Both the position numbers and the translations under genes were made by a program. This document shows, one piece after another, positions 1-7,644 of a stretch of 64,000 nucleotides of DNA (positions within the stretch are counted from its first letter, which is position 1; the number at the start of each line of letters is the position of its first letter). Origin of the DNA: DASXUX01 sp036504595 (GTDB lineage Bacteria > Planctomycetota > SZUA-567 > H5-PLA8); the NCBI GenBank assembly GCA_036504595.1, contig DASXUX010000001.1, positions 124,001 to 188,000 on the forward strand. The letters are read 5' to 3'. The notes under the pieces were generated by a model. The model did not search any database and was not told where the DNA came from. It saw only the letters and a program-made list of their open reading frames with translations.

Positions 1-46
1 ACTGTGCTACCAAGTTGCGTGATTCATTGACGTTGTGTTATTCGTC

Positions 47-119
47 GGGCCCGTAGCTCAGCGGTGAGAGCGAGGGACTCATAATCCCCAGGTCGCTGGT
101 TCGAATCCAGCCGGGCCTA
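47..119 (+). tRNA. tRNA with CAU anticodon (elongator Met or Ile2)
   Basis: A full cloverleaf can be folded by eye. The 7-bp acceptor stem ends in a G-U pair, the D-arm has GCTC/GAGC, the anticodon loop is CTCATAA, and the T-arm is GCTGG TTCGAAT CCAGC, with discriminator A. No CCA is encoded. The anticodon stem lacks the three G-C pairs next to the loop that mark initiator tRNA, so elongator Met or the lysidine-modified Ile2 is more likely. The 3' half is the integration target of the adjacent island. Confidence 0.93.
74..119. repeat. att core copy 1 (tRNA side)
   Basis: This 46-bp stretch runs from the anticodon stem to the discriminator base of the tRNA and is repeated exactly at 30883-30928. 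Together with the integrase starting 155 bp further on, it marks the left junction of the island. The tRNA stays intact on this side. Confidence 0.93.
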
Positions 120-192
120 TTTTATGGAAGCAGTTCGGACGAAAAAGATTGCGTTTTTCATAGGTAAACAGCATCCCCGAGGTCGCTGCGGG

Positions 193-235
193 GTAATGCA
201 GATCGCTCCAAAATACGTAATGCAAACGTAATGCA
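193..235. promoter_or_regulatory. Probable integrase arm-type sites, left end
   Basis: The octamer GTAATGCA occurs three times in the same orientation, at 193-200, 217-224 and 228-235. The last two copies are 11 bp apart, about one helical turn. The same arrangement occurs inside the right end (30825-30856), and a 23-bp block (214-236) is identical to 30835-30857. Short repeated sites flanking a core on both sides are the expected architecture for arm binding by a tyrosine integrase. The region also lies in the integrase promoter, so autoregulation is possible. Confidence 0.65.
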
Positions 236-273
236 GATCGGGTAGACTTCCAGCAGTTTTGGGGGTCTAACTT

Positions 274-1854
274 GTGGGTTCGCAGTCGATCAAACCGTAC
301 CAGGTCGCCGGTCGCAAGACATGGGCGGTCACTTATACGCATCCGTCCAAAGGCCGCCGCAACAGAAATCTCGGCACCGAAAATGAAATCGAAGCGAAAA
401 CCAAGGCGCTCGATCTGGAGCGTATCCTCAACGACCCAAGCATCTGGGACGCGCAGCCTGACGACGAGCGATTGCGTGATTTCGACCCGCGCGCCATTGA
501 AGCCTTCTTCGATTTTCTCCCGCAGCCGAAGAAAGCTCTGACGAAGATCGACCCTGAGCATCACGAGAGCCTTAGAAAAGTCCTGAATGCTCTGGACTCG
601 ATTCCCGCGCAGCAGAGGCCGCCAGCCTCGATTCGCGTTGCCACTACAGATGCGAACGAGGCCCGCCAGAAGCAGGCGGATGCCGAACGCAAGATCGCGC
701 GGCTGGAACAAGAGAAGGCGGCGCTGGAGTCGGAGAATCGTGATTACCGCCGAAAGCTCAACAAGCACTGCACAACCAAACTGGAAGCCGCCGTTGCAGA
801 GTTCCAGACGCACTACAAGGGCCGTACCAAGCACACCACGGGTCAGGTCAACGCAGTTCTCAAGAGCTTCTCAACTTGCGTCATTGGTGGAAAGCCGCTT
901 GGAGTGCAGCTTCTCGGCGATGTCCATTCGAATCACATCAACAACTGGCTTGCGGACTACAAAGGCACGCGAAAGAACGCGACCGGCGTTAGCCAGACGA
1001 CGCGCGCAAAGTGCCGCCGCTACCTCTCAACTTTCTGGACGTGGGCGTTTACGCATTACGATCTTTCCGAGAATCCAATCGAGAAGGCGTTGCCGGTAGC
1101 CGGAACAGCGCCGGAGCACATCGTTGCGATTCGCCGCTACGAAGACTTGATCGCGTTGATTGACGGGCTTGCGGACTGGCCGTACTGGCAGGCCTGGGTT
1201 GCCGTGGCAGTTCTCGCAGGGCCACGATTCACCGAACAGGTCTATCTCAAAACCTCAGATGTTCTTCTGGAATCGAATTACATCCGCATCGCCACGCGCG
1301 CGAGCGGCCGCGTTAAAACTGGCCCTAAGACCGGCAAGGAGCGCAACGTCCCCGTTGAGCAAACGAAACTACTGCCGATCTTGAAGAAACACTTACAGAC
1401 TCTAACGAGCAACACGCCTTGGCTGTTCCCGTCACTTGCAGAGGCGCCGGCGAACCCGAAGCAATTGCGCAGCAGCATTTGGCGCAACGAAACCTTTATG
1501 GATTACTGGCTCACGAAGAAAAAGCGCGTCGGCATTTCAGACTTGGCGCGCCAAAAGGCAAAGAGCGAGGCAGAGTACTGGAATTACAGTCAGTCCGAGT
1601 GGCGGCACTGCGCGGGCACCGCCATGGGCCACGCGGGCCTGAGCGCGTTGCAGATCAGCCAGTGGCTCGGCAACAGCGAAGACATCTGCCGACGCCATTA
1701 CATCGCGCCCATCGGCGCAAGACCCTGGCCGTTGAAGTACCACGGTGACTCAGAGACAAGCAGCGAGGGAACCGCCAATGACACGCCGCGAGATTTATCA
1801 CGAGATCCTTTACCTCGCGATGCTCAACATTCGAACCGCAGCGCAAGCCGGTGA
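274..1854 (+). CDS. int: Tyrosine recombinase/integrase of the island
   Basis: This 526-aa protein should catalyse integration and excision of the island at the tRNA. The N-terminal third has an arm-binding-like start and a coiled coil (about residues 120-160); the core-binding and catalytic domains follow. Visible catalytic residues are Arg in GPRFTEQ (about 317), a Lys in KTGKERNVPV, Arg in EWRHCAG, and Tyr in RRHYIAP (about 475). The two usual histidines are replaced: Ser stands three residues before the second Arg, and Asn stands in WLGNSED. The GTG start follows a G-rich stretch. Its position next to the tRNA, with no gene between, is typical of island integrases. It overlaps the next gene by 77 bp. 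Confidence 0.92.
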   Translation: MGSQSIKPYQVAGRKTWAVTYTHPSKGRRNRNLGTENEIEAKTKALDLERILNDPSIWDAQPDDERLRDFDPRAIEAFFDFLPQPKKALTKIDPEHHESLRKVLNALDSIPAQQRPPASIRVATTDANEARQKQADAERKIARLEQEKAALESENRDYRRKLNKHCTTKLEAAVAEFQTHYKGRTKHTTGQVNAVLKSFSTCVIGGKPLGVQLLGDVHSNHINNWLADYKGTRKNATGVSQTTRAKCRRYLSTFWTWAFTHYDLSENPIEKALPVAGTAPEHIVAIRRYEDLIALIDGLADWPYWQAWVAVAVLAGPRFTEQVYLKTSDVLLESNYIRIATRASGRVKTGPKTGKERNVPVEQTKLLPILKKHLQTLTSNTPWLFPSLAEAPANPKQLRSSIWRNETFMDYWLTKKKRVGISDLARQKAKSEAEYWNYSQSEWRHCAGTAMGHAGLSALQISQWLGNSEDICRRHYIAPIGARPWPLKYHGDSETSSEGTANDTPRDLSRDPLPRDAQHSNRSASR

Positions 1855-2278
1855 CGCGGCGCAATGCTACATCGAGTCGCATCACGTCCACAATCTACCG
1901 AGTCTGCTCAACGAAATTGGCGACGATGAAAAGCACGCGTACTACTGGGATGTTGAGCGGCCCGACTACATCCAGGGCTGCAAGAATTTGCGCTACCGCG
2001 CCGCTTTCAGTTCCTTTTGGGCGGAGCCGAGGAGACCAGCGACCGCGTCCAGAATCTTCGCCGAAAACTACTTGAGAACGGAGGAAGTTGATCAGTGCTC
2101 AGCACTCATTACGGCCATCAACGACTGCAAATCGTCAAATGCCCTTGACACACTTATCACTGTTTATAGGTTGATGCAAACAAGCACAATTTGCTCTGCC
2201 AGACACATCCAGAGCCGTGGTCGGTTTCGAAGCTGTTCCGCTGGTGCTCTACTCGGTTGGACCTTGGCCCTGCTGTGA
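1778..2278 (+). CDS. Hypothetical protein coupled to the integrase
   Basis: This is a 166-aa protein beginning MTRREIYHEIL. The ATG at 1778 follows a GAGGGA box by about seven bases and lies inside the 3' end of the integrase gene, which suggests translational coupling. The first 110 residues have ordinary composition and many His/Tyr residues. The last 40 residues are rich in Ser, Cys and Arg and may be a frame-shifted tail. I do not recognise the family. The position suggests an integrase accessory factor, but nothing in the sequence proves this. Confidence 0.5.
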   Translation: MTRREIYHEILYLAMLNIRTAAQAGDAAQCYIESHHVHNLPSLLNEIGDDEKHAYYWDVERPDYIQGCKNLRYRAAFSSFWAEPRRPATASRIFAENYLRTEEVDQCSALITAINDCKSSNALDTLITVYRLMQTSTICSARHIQSRGRFRSCSAGALLGWTLALL

Positions 2279-2316
2279 GTGTTCGCCCGAACCGGAGCTC
2301 AATGAGGGAATCTCGC

Positions 2317-4557
2317 ATGGCAGAACCTTCCGAAACCGGCAATCGCTTACGCCCTCGCGCCCGATTGCTGCGAACGTTGGGAGAGGAACTCATTAGCAGC
2401 GAGGTTGTCGCCGTACTCGAATTGGTCAAAAACGCGTATGACGCTGATGCGACGAGGGTAAAGGTCCGTTTCGTCGGTCCTTTGGAACTCGGCGAAGGGT
2501 ACATTGAGGTAATCGACAATGGTGTAGGCATGAAATTGGAAACCGCCCGCACAGTTTGGATGGAACCTGCCACCAAGTCGAAACGCGGTGAATTGCGACG
2601 TAGCCCAAAATTTAAACGACGTTATCTGGGCGAAAAGGGTATTGGACGTTTTGCCTCGTCTCGGCTTGCGAATGTACTGGAAGTCATATCTCGTTGCGAG
2701 AACACTGCTAAAGAAGTGTACGCCATTTTCGATTGGCGACAATTCGAAAACGAAGACAAGTACCTAGATGAGATTCTGATCTTGTGGGAAGAACGTGACC
2801 CGATCGATATCAAACCGGACGGGCTAATCCAATTGCTTTGGAAAGACGCAAAGAGAAAGCCACTGCTCAACAGGTTGAAGAACGGAACAATTCTTCGCAT
2901 GTCCGGCCTGAAGCAAAAATGGAATTCGAAACAGTTTGAAGAATTGCGACGCGGACTGGCAAGGCTGGTTTCGCCCGTAGCGGCTGATTCGGACATCGAA
3001 ACTTTTGAGATCGACCTAGACCTTCCGCCGGAGTTCGCAGAATTCAGCAGCAAGGTCGAACCCCCTCCAATTCTGAATCACCCACACTATACGGTAAGTG
3101 GGACTGTCAGCGAAGATGGCTCCTTTGAGTTCATTTATAGGATCTTTGCCGAAGGAACCGAAAGCCGGTTCCACGGTCGCTTCGTACGACTAAAGGATAA
3201 ATCAGGCCGACTAAAGTTCCGCGCCCTCGACCTTGAATCCACAAAAGAAGAAAATTGGCCTCAAGACTTCAAAACAATGGTATGCGGTCCCCTCAAGATT
3301 GAACTAAAAGTATGGGACCGTGACGAGCTAGGGAATGTTGTGCAGATGACTCGCTCGACGACGTCTGATGTGCGTCGCGACTTAGATTCCATCGCCGGCA
3401 TTAATATTTATCGTGACAATTTTCGCGTTCTTCCATATGGAGAACCCCGCGACGATTGGTTGCGGCTGGATATGAGACGCGTTCAAAACCCAACTATGCG
3501 TCTTTCGAATAATCAGATTTACGGGATAGTTCAGATTTCTGCAGATAATAATCCGCGCTTGCGCGACCAGTCAAACAGAGAGGGTTTGGACGAAAACGAA
3601 GCACTCGACGATCTTCGCTGCGTCGTGACTGAGGTTCTCGGGCATCTCGAACCGATGCGATGGACTGCTCGCCCACGGGCGAGCGCGAAAACAGGCAGGC
3701 CTGTTGGTGGTCTCTTTGCCGGTTTTGACTTCAGCCCCGTGGCAGAGTTTCTGGAGAGAAAGCTACCTGCTGACACAGAGGCCAAGGCACTTCTTGGCAA
3801 GACAGAGGCGTCGTTTGGCAGCCAACTTAAGGAAATTCAAACCGTACTAGCACGTTATCAGCGATTAGCGACGCTCGGCCAACTTATTGATCATGTTTTA
3901 CACGAGGGACGACAGCCGATCGCAAGCATTAAGAACGAGACGGAATTGGGCTTGGCCGATGTTGCGAAGACACCAGTACCATGCCGAGAGGTTGCCGACA
4001 AGTTTGGCAAGCGACTGACTATAGTACAGAACAACGGGAATGTTTTGGCGACCGCATTCGCCAGGATGGAGCCCTTCGGCGGCCGGAAACGGGGCCGTCC
4101 TGCACAGTTCTATTTAGAGCAACTTATTAAAGATGCATTTGAAATGTTTAGAGATGTGATCACACAGTTGGACGTCAGAACTATGCTTCCTGACACCCAG
4201 ACACTGGTTCGTGTTGATTACGCTGAAATGCAGGAAATCATAGTGAACTTGCTTCAAAATAGCTTGTACTGGCTTGAGCAAACAAACGAAGTCAAACGAG
4301 CAATCGCAGTAAACGTTGAACGAAAGGGGCCCGATCATGTCGATATAACGTTTTCCGACAGCGGCCCTGGAATACCATCCGAGAACCGAAGTTTAATTTT
4401 TGAACCTTACTTCTCCACCAAGCCAGACGGCGTTGGACTTGGACTTTCGATTGCTGGCGAAATCGCGACGGATTACTACGGCGGAGCCTTGGAGCTGCTG
4501 GACACTGGCCCCTTGAAAGGGGCAACCTTCTTGGTGACATTGAGGAAACGAGTATGA
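2317..4557 (+). CDS. Double-GHKL histidine-kinase-like ATPase
   Basis: This protein of about 746 aa has two separate GHKL ATPase folds. The N-terminal one is Hsp90/MutL-like, with an N-box ELVKNAYDADA (35-45), IDNGVGM (66-72) and a glycine motif GEKGIGRFA. The C-terminal one is histidine-kinase-like, with NLLQNSLYW, DSGPGIP and DGVGLGLSI. It is preceded by a helical stretch containing LIDHVLHEGRQPIAS, a possible H-box. No transmembrane segment is visible, so it is probably cytosolic. It overlaps the receiver-domain gene downstream by ATGA. An upstream ATG at 2302 with a GGAG box is an alternative start. The codon use looks less GC-rich than in the neighbouring genes, consistent with recent transfer. 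Confidence 0.85.
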   Translation: MAEPSETGNRLRPRARLLRTLGEELISSEVVAVLELVKNAYDADATRVKVRFVGPLELGEGYIEVIDNGVGMKLETARTVWMEPATKSKRGELRRSPKFKRRYLGEKGIGRFASSRLANVLEVISRCENTAKEVYAIFDWRQFENEDKYLDEILILWEERDPIDIKPDGLIQLLWKDAKRKPLLNRLKNGTILRMSGLKQKWNSKQFEELRRGLARLVSPVAADSDIETFEIDLDLPPEFAEFSSKVEPPPILNHPHYTVSGTVSEDGSFEFIYRIFAEGTESRFHGRFVRLKDKSGRLKFRALDLESTKEENWPQDFKTMVCGPLKIELKVWDRDELGNVVQMTRSTTSDVRRDLDSIAGINIYRDNFRVLPYGEPRDDWLRLDMRRVQNPTMRLSNNQIYGIVQISADNNPRLRDQSNREGLDENEALDDLRCVVTEVLGHLEPMRWTARPRASAKTGRPVGGLFAGFDFSPVAEFLERKLPADTEAKALLGKTEASFGSQLKEIQTVLARYQRLATLGQLIDHVLHEGRQPIASIKNETELGLADVAKTPVPCREVADKFGKRLTIVQNNGNVLATAFARMEPFGGRKRGRPAQFYLEQLIKDAFEMFRDVITQLDVRTMLPDTQTLVRVDYAEMQEIIVNLLQNSLYWLEQTNEVKRAIAVNVERKGPDHVDITFSDSGPGIPSENRSLIFEPYFSTKPDGVGLGLSIAGEIATDYYGGALELLDTGPLKGATFLVTLRKRV

Positions 4558-5774
4558 GCGGCGAAGGTCTCAGATGGAGATTTCTAGTCGTCGAAGATAA
4601 GGTTGACGTTGCAGACCAGATAGAAGAGGCGGCAAGTAGCTTCGTTGATCCGCCGGAGAGCGTTGAGGTCGAGATTTGTTCCACCTTCAAGGATGCAACA
4701 CCAATATTACTGAGCGAAAGATTTGACCTTCTGATCCTGGATTTGAAAGACGACACTGCCAAGAGAGGCGAGGAGCCACCTGGCTTAGCCATATTTCAAA
4801 CGCTGAAGAAGACACGTTTTTTGCCCGTCGTGTTCTATACGGCCCTAGCGCACCATGTCTTGCCCGAGGAGAATGCGTTCGTTCGCATTGTTGAAAAGAC
4901 TGCGGGAATCGGACAAGTGCGAGAGGAAGTCAGGCGAGTCTTCGCAACGAGACTGCCGCATCTTAGCCGAAGAATCGAAGAAGTGCAGCGAAGTTACCTG
5001 TGGGATTTCGTCAGTACTCAGTGGAAAGTATGCGGAAACGAGCACGTCGACTGGGCATATCTGTTGGCAAGACGACTTGGAGCAGTTCTCGCCGGACCCG
5101 TGATAAGAGAGTTTGCAAAATCCTTGGACGGAAAGGCCGGCGCGCCAGATACTGAGCATCGTTCCCATCCAATGGATATGTACGTCTACCCTCCGTTACC
5201 TGGACTGCGACTGGCTGGCGATATAATCCAAGAAGAATCAAACGGCGTAAAGCGATACTGGATCCTTATGACTCCTTCCTGTGATCTTGTTCAGAACAAT
5301 GCGGACTACGTAATGCTCGTGGGTTGCGAACACTTGTCCATTCATGACCAGTACAGGAAATGGCGAGGCACTGAATCTCCTCCGAACTTTTCAGGTTCCA
5401 GCAAGGATCTAGAGCGACTTATCAGCGACCGACAAGGCGAACGGTTCAAGTTCTTGCCTGGCACATTTTTCATACCCGACTTAGTTGTCGATTTTCAACA
5501 AGTACGGTGCGTTAAGTTTGATGAACTAGCCAAAGCCAATGTGGTCGCGAGCCTAAGCAGCCCCTATGCCGAGGCAATGGTATCTAAGCTTTCACGGTAC
5601 TTGGGTCGCGTCGGCACGCCGGACATCGACCTGAACATCGTGCTAAGTAGACTTCGCACCAAAGAGATCCCGAAACCCACATCCACAAAAGCAGTGCTTG
5701 CTCCCATCGTGAAATCGTCGGCTGTGGTTCCAGCAACAGCGTCTGAAGCATCCCCGACTCCGCAAGGCAAGTAA
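4554..5774 (+). CDS. Receiver-domain protein with unknown C-terminal effector
   Basis: The 406-aa product begins with a response-regulator receiver domain: acidic pair in LVVEDK (11-16), phospho-acceptor Asp63 in LILDLKDD, Thr96 in VVFYTAL and Lys115 in IVEKTAG. Residues 130-380 match no DNA-binding output domain I know. They contain WILMTPSCDLVQ (236-247, Cys243), which could be a catalytic or metal-binding site. The C-terminus is a low-complexity Thr/Ala/Pro tail. The start codon overlaps the stop of the upstream kinase-like gene, so the two are likely a phosphorelay pair with a non-transcriptional output. Confidence 0.8.
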   Translation: MSGEGLRWRFLVVEDKVDVADQIEEAASSFVDPPESVEVEICSTFKDATPILLSERFDLLILDLKDDTAKRGEEPPGLAIFQTLKKTRFLPVVFYTALAHHVLPEENAFVRIVEKTAGIGQVREEVRRVFATRLPHLSRRIEEVQRSYLWDFVSTQWKVCGNEHVDWAYLLARRLGAVLAGPVIREFAKSLDGKAGAPDTEHRSHPMDMYVYPPLPGLRLAGDIIQEESNGVKRYWILMTPSCDLVQNNADYVMLVGCEHLSIHDQYRKWRGTESPPNFSGSSKDLERLISDRQGERFKFLPGTFFIPDLVVDFQQVRCVKFDELAKANVVASLSSPYAEAMVSKLSRYLGRVGTPDIDLNIVLSRLRTKEIPKPTSTKAVLAPIVKSSAVVPATASEASPTPQGK

Positions 5775-5835
5775 GTGGTACCAGGTGACAATTGTAATTG
5801 TTGTCGGAGTGACCTATTCAACATCTGGAGTTGCC

Positions 5836-7008
5836 ATGATCAAACCTGCTCAACTCTATGGAAAGCCTTGGGGAGAACGGGAATTCTTGATCGCACTATA
5901 CAGTTACTTCCTGCATCGTGGTGAGGCCCGCACCCTAAACAGTTCATTCATACGGGCACTTGCCAGAGCCTTGGGCAGAACAGTCGGCTCCGTTCTCATG
6001 CGAATGGAGAATTTCGCAAGTCTTGACCCCGAGGTCTGCGGTCATCGCCAAGGACTGATTCACATGGGGCCAGTTGGCGTCCGCGTTTTTGAGCAGTGGT
6101 ATGAGCGCCAAGACTCCCTAAGGGAGGTGGGCGAGATACTATTGCGCGAGGCGAAGGCGCAATCGGTGCCCACGTTGTTTGATCCGGAGCCTGTTCGCCT
6201 CCCGATGGCGTTTGGCAGATACGAGCCGATGGATATCTTGGGAGAAGGCGGATTTGGGATCGTCTTATCATGCATCAACTCGGAGAACAATTCTCCTTAC
6301 GCCATGAAGGTTATTCGAACAGATAAGATGCAGGACCGCGAGGCGATGCACCGATTTCGACAGGAAATTCGCGCCCTGAAGTGCATTCAGAACCCACTTG
6401 TAGTCTCTATTTACGAGGACAACCTCGAAAGCCAGCACGAATTCCCTGCGTTCATTATGGACTTGGCATCCTGCTCGCTCACGCAACATCTGACGGAACG
6501 GGCAAAGACCGCTAAAGGCAAGAAACCAATACTGCCGCCTAGCGAGTCAATTTCAATAATTCGAACGATTCTCGATGCGTGTGAGTTGTTGCATAGGCAC
6601 GAGCGCCGCATAATCCACCGAGATGTTAATCCCAACAACATTTTGAAAATGCGCGACAACAAATGGCTTCTTGCCGATTTTGGGCTTGCCGGCTTTATGG
6701 CGTCGGTACCAGTCACGACGACATATTCAACGACCGGCGCAGGCATGGGAACCGTACCCTATGGAGCGCCAGAGCAGTTTCGCAGTTTCGATCTAACGGA
6801 TGAGCGCGCGGACGTTTACGCTATCGGAATACTGATCTGGGAGTTATTTACGACCGAGTACGGAATGCCTGACCGCGACCACCATGGATTGCCTTCGGGT
6901 TTGGATGAAGTATTCCGCCGAGCCACGTGTCGTGAGCCCCTTGACCGGTGGCAAGGCATCGCAGAAGTTCGCGCTGCTTTGGAAGATGCAACGAAAAGCA
7001 TCGTATAG
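5836..7008 (+). CDS. Ser/Thr protein kinase with N-terminal DNA-binding-like domain
   Basis: This is a 390-aa cytosolic Hanks-type kinase. The kinase domain (about 125-390) has the glycine loop LGEGGFG, Lys158 in YAMKVI, catalytic HRDVNPNNIL (Asp263), DFGLAG (281-286), an APEQF-type motif and DVYAIGILIWELF. The first 120 residues resemble the small domain often found ahead of HNH nucleases (ALGRTVGSVLMRMENF then ASLDP), so it may bind DNA or a partner. The ATG at 5836 follows GGAG by seven bases. It sits 61 bp after the receiver gene in the same direction and completes a kinase-receiver-kinase operon. Confidence 0.88.
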   Translation: MIKPAQLYGKPWGEREFLIALYSYFLHRGEARTLNSSFIRALARALGRTVGSVLMRMENFASLDPEVCGHRQGLIHMGPVGVRVFEQWYERQDSLREVGEILLREAKAQSVPTLFDPEPVRLPMAFGRYEPMDILGEGGFGIVLSCINSENNSPYAMKVIRTDKMQDREAMHRFRQEIRALKCIQNPLVVSIYEDNLESQHEFPAFIMDLASCSLTQHLTERAKTAKGKKPILPPSESISIIRTILDACELLHRHERRIIHRDVNPNNILKMRDNKWLLADFGLAGFMASVPVTTTYSTTGAGMGTVPYGAPEQFRSFDLTDERADVYAIGILIWELFTTEYGMPDRDHHGLPSGLDEVFRRATCREPLDRWQGIAEVRAALEDATKSIV

Positions 7009-7161
7009 TTGCGGCTGAATCCCGCGTGCAGGTTGCTCTGGGGGCTTAGGCCAAATCAGAGTCGGTGTCGCGTGGACAATCGTGCACCTAACGGCATCGA
7101 ACACATTTCGCTCCACTGCAGTCTAGGTTTTGACGATAAACGCCATACTCGGGGACACGGT

Positions 7162-7389
7162 ATGGCAGAGCTCGTCGATCCCAAAAAACTGAAGTCTGTC
7201 GCTCAGTTGGCGATTGAGTATGGATTTGACCGGAAATATCTGAGCAGGCTCGCTTCAACGGGCAAACTGAAAGCTTGGTTCATTGCGGATTCCTGGATCA
7301 CCACGGACGAAATCCTCACGCAATACTTGAAAACCCGCCCATCACGGGGCCGGCCGAAGAAGAACAAACAGAAGTCGCCCCAAAAATAG
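7162..7389 (+). CDS. Small helix-turn-helix protein
   Basis: This 75-aa protein has a MerR/excisionase-like helix-turn-helix in residues 10-50 (SVAQLAIEYGFDRKYLSRL) and a basic tail ending in PKKNKQKS. The ATG at 7162 follows GGGGA by about six bases. The preceding 153 bp after the kinase gene could hold its promoter. It may regulate the upstream signalling operon or serve as a recombination directionality factor. The sequence does not decide between these. Confidence 0.6.
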   Translation: MAELVDPKKLKSVAQLAIEYGFDRKYLSRLASTGKLKAWFIADSWITTDEILTQYLKTRPSRGRPKKNKQKSPQK

Positions 7390-7440
7390 TTTCCACTTTC
7401 CTCTTGCAATGAGCGACCAATGTCGCTATTAAATAGATGC

Positions 7441-7472
7441 GCGGCGAGGGATGCGTCAACATCCCCCGCCGC
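7441..7472. other. Strong RNA hairpin
   Basis: A 13-position stem with one A-C mismatch closes a six-base loop: GCGGCGAGGGATG pairs with CATCCCCCGCCGC. No T-run follows, so a simple intrinsic terminator is unlikely. It lies in the 255-bp gap between the small HTH gene and the GHKL ATPase gene. The rest of that gap (7473-7644) shows only a GGGAG ribosome-binding site near 7640. Confidence 0.45.
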
Positions 7473-7644
7473 TAAATCACCGCGCGACAGGTTTAGTCTG
7501 CTGCGCGAGATCTGAAGGCGATTCTAAGTCCCCGCCCGGCTGATTCCAGAACCAGCAGACGCTGCGTTCTGCTTCAGCTATTGGTCTCGCTCCCATTCTT
7601 GCTTCCTGTCGCGTCAACAGTCCATCCGTGGACAGGGAGCGCGT

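Noticed and set aside
79..834. Minus-strand frame ending in GPAGFEPATWGL, also seen near 30888-31115
   Set aside because: This peptide is the antisense translation of the tRNA end, a well-known annotation artefact. Most of the frame lies opposite the integrase gene.
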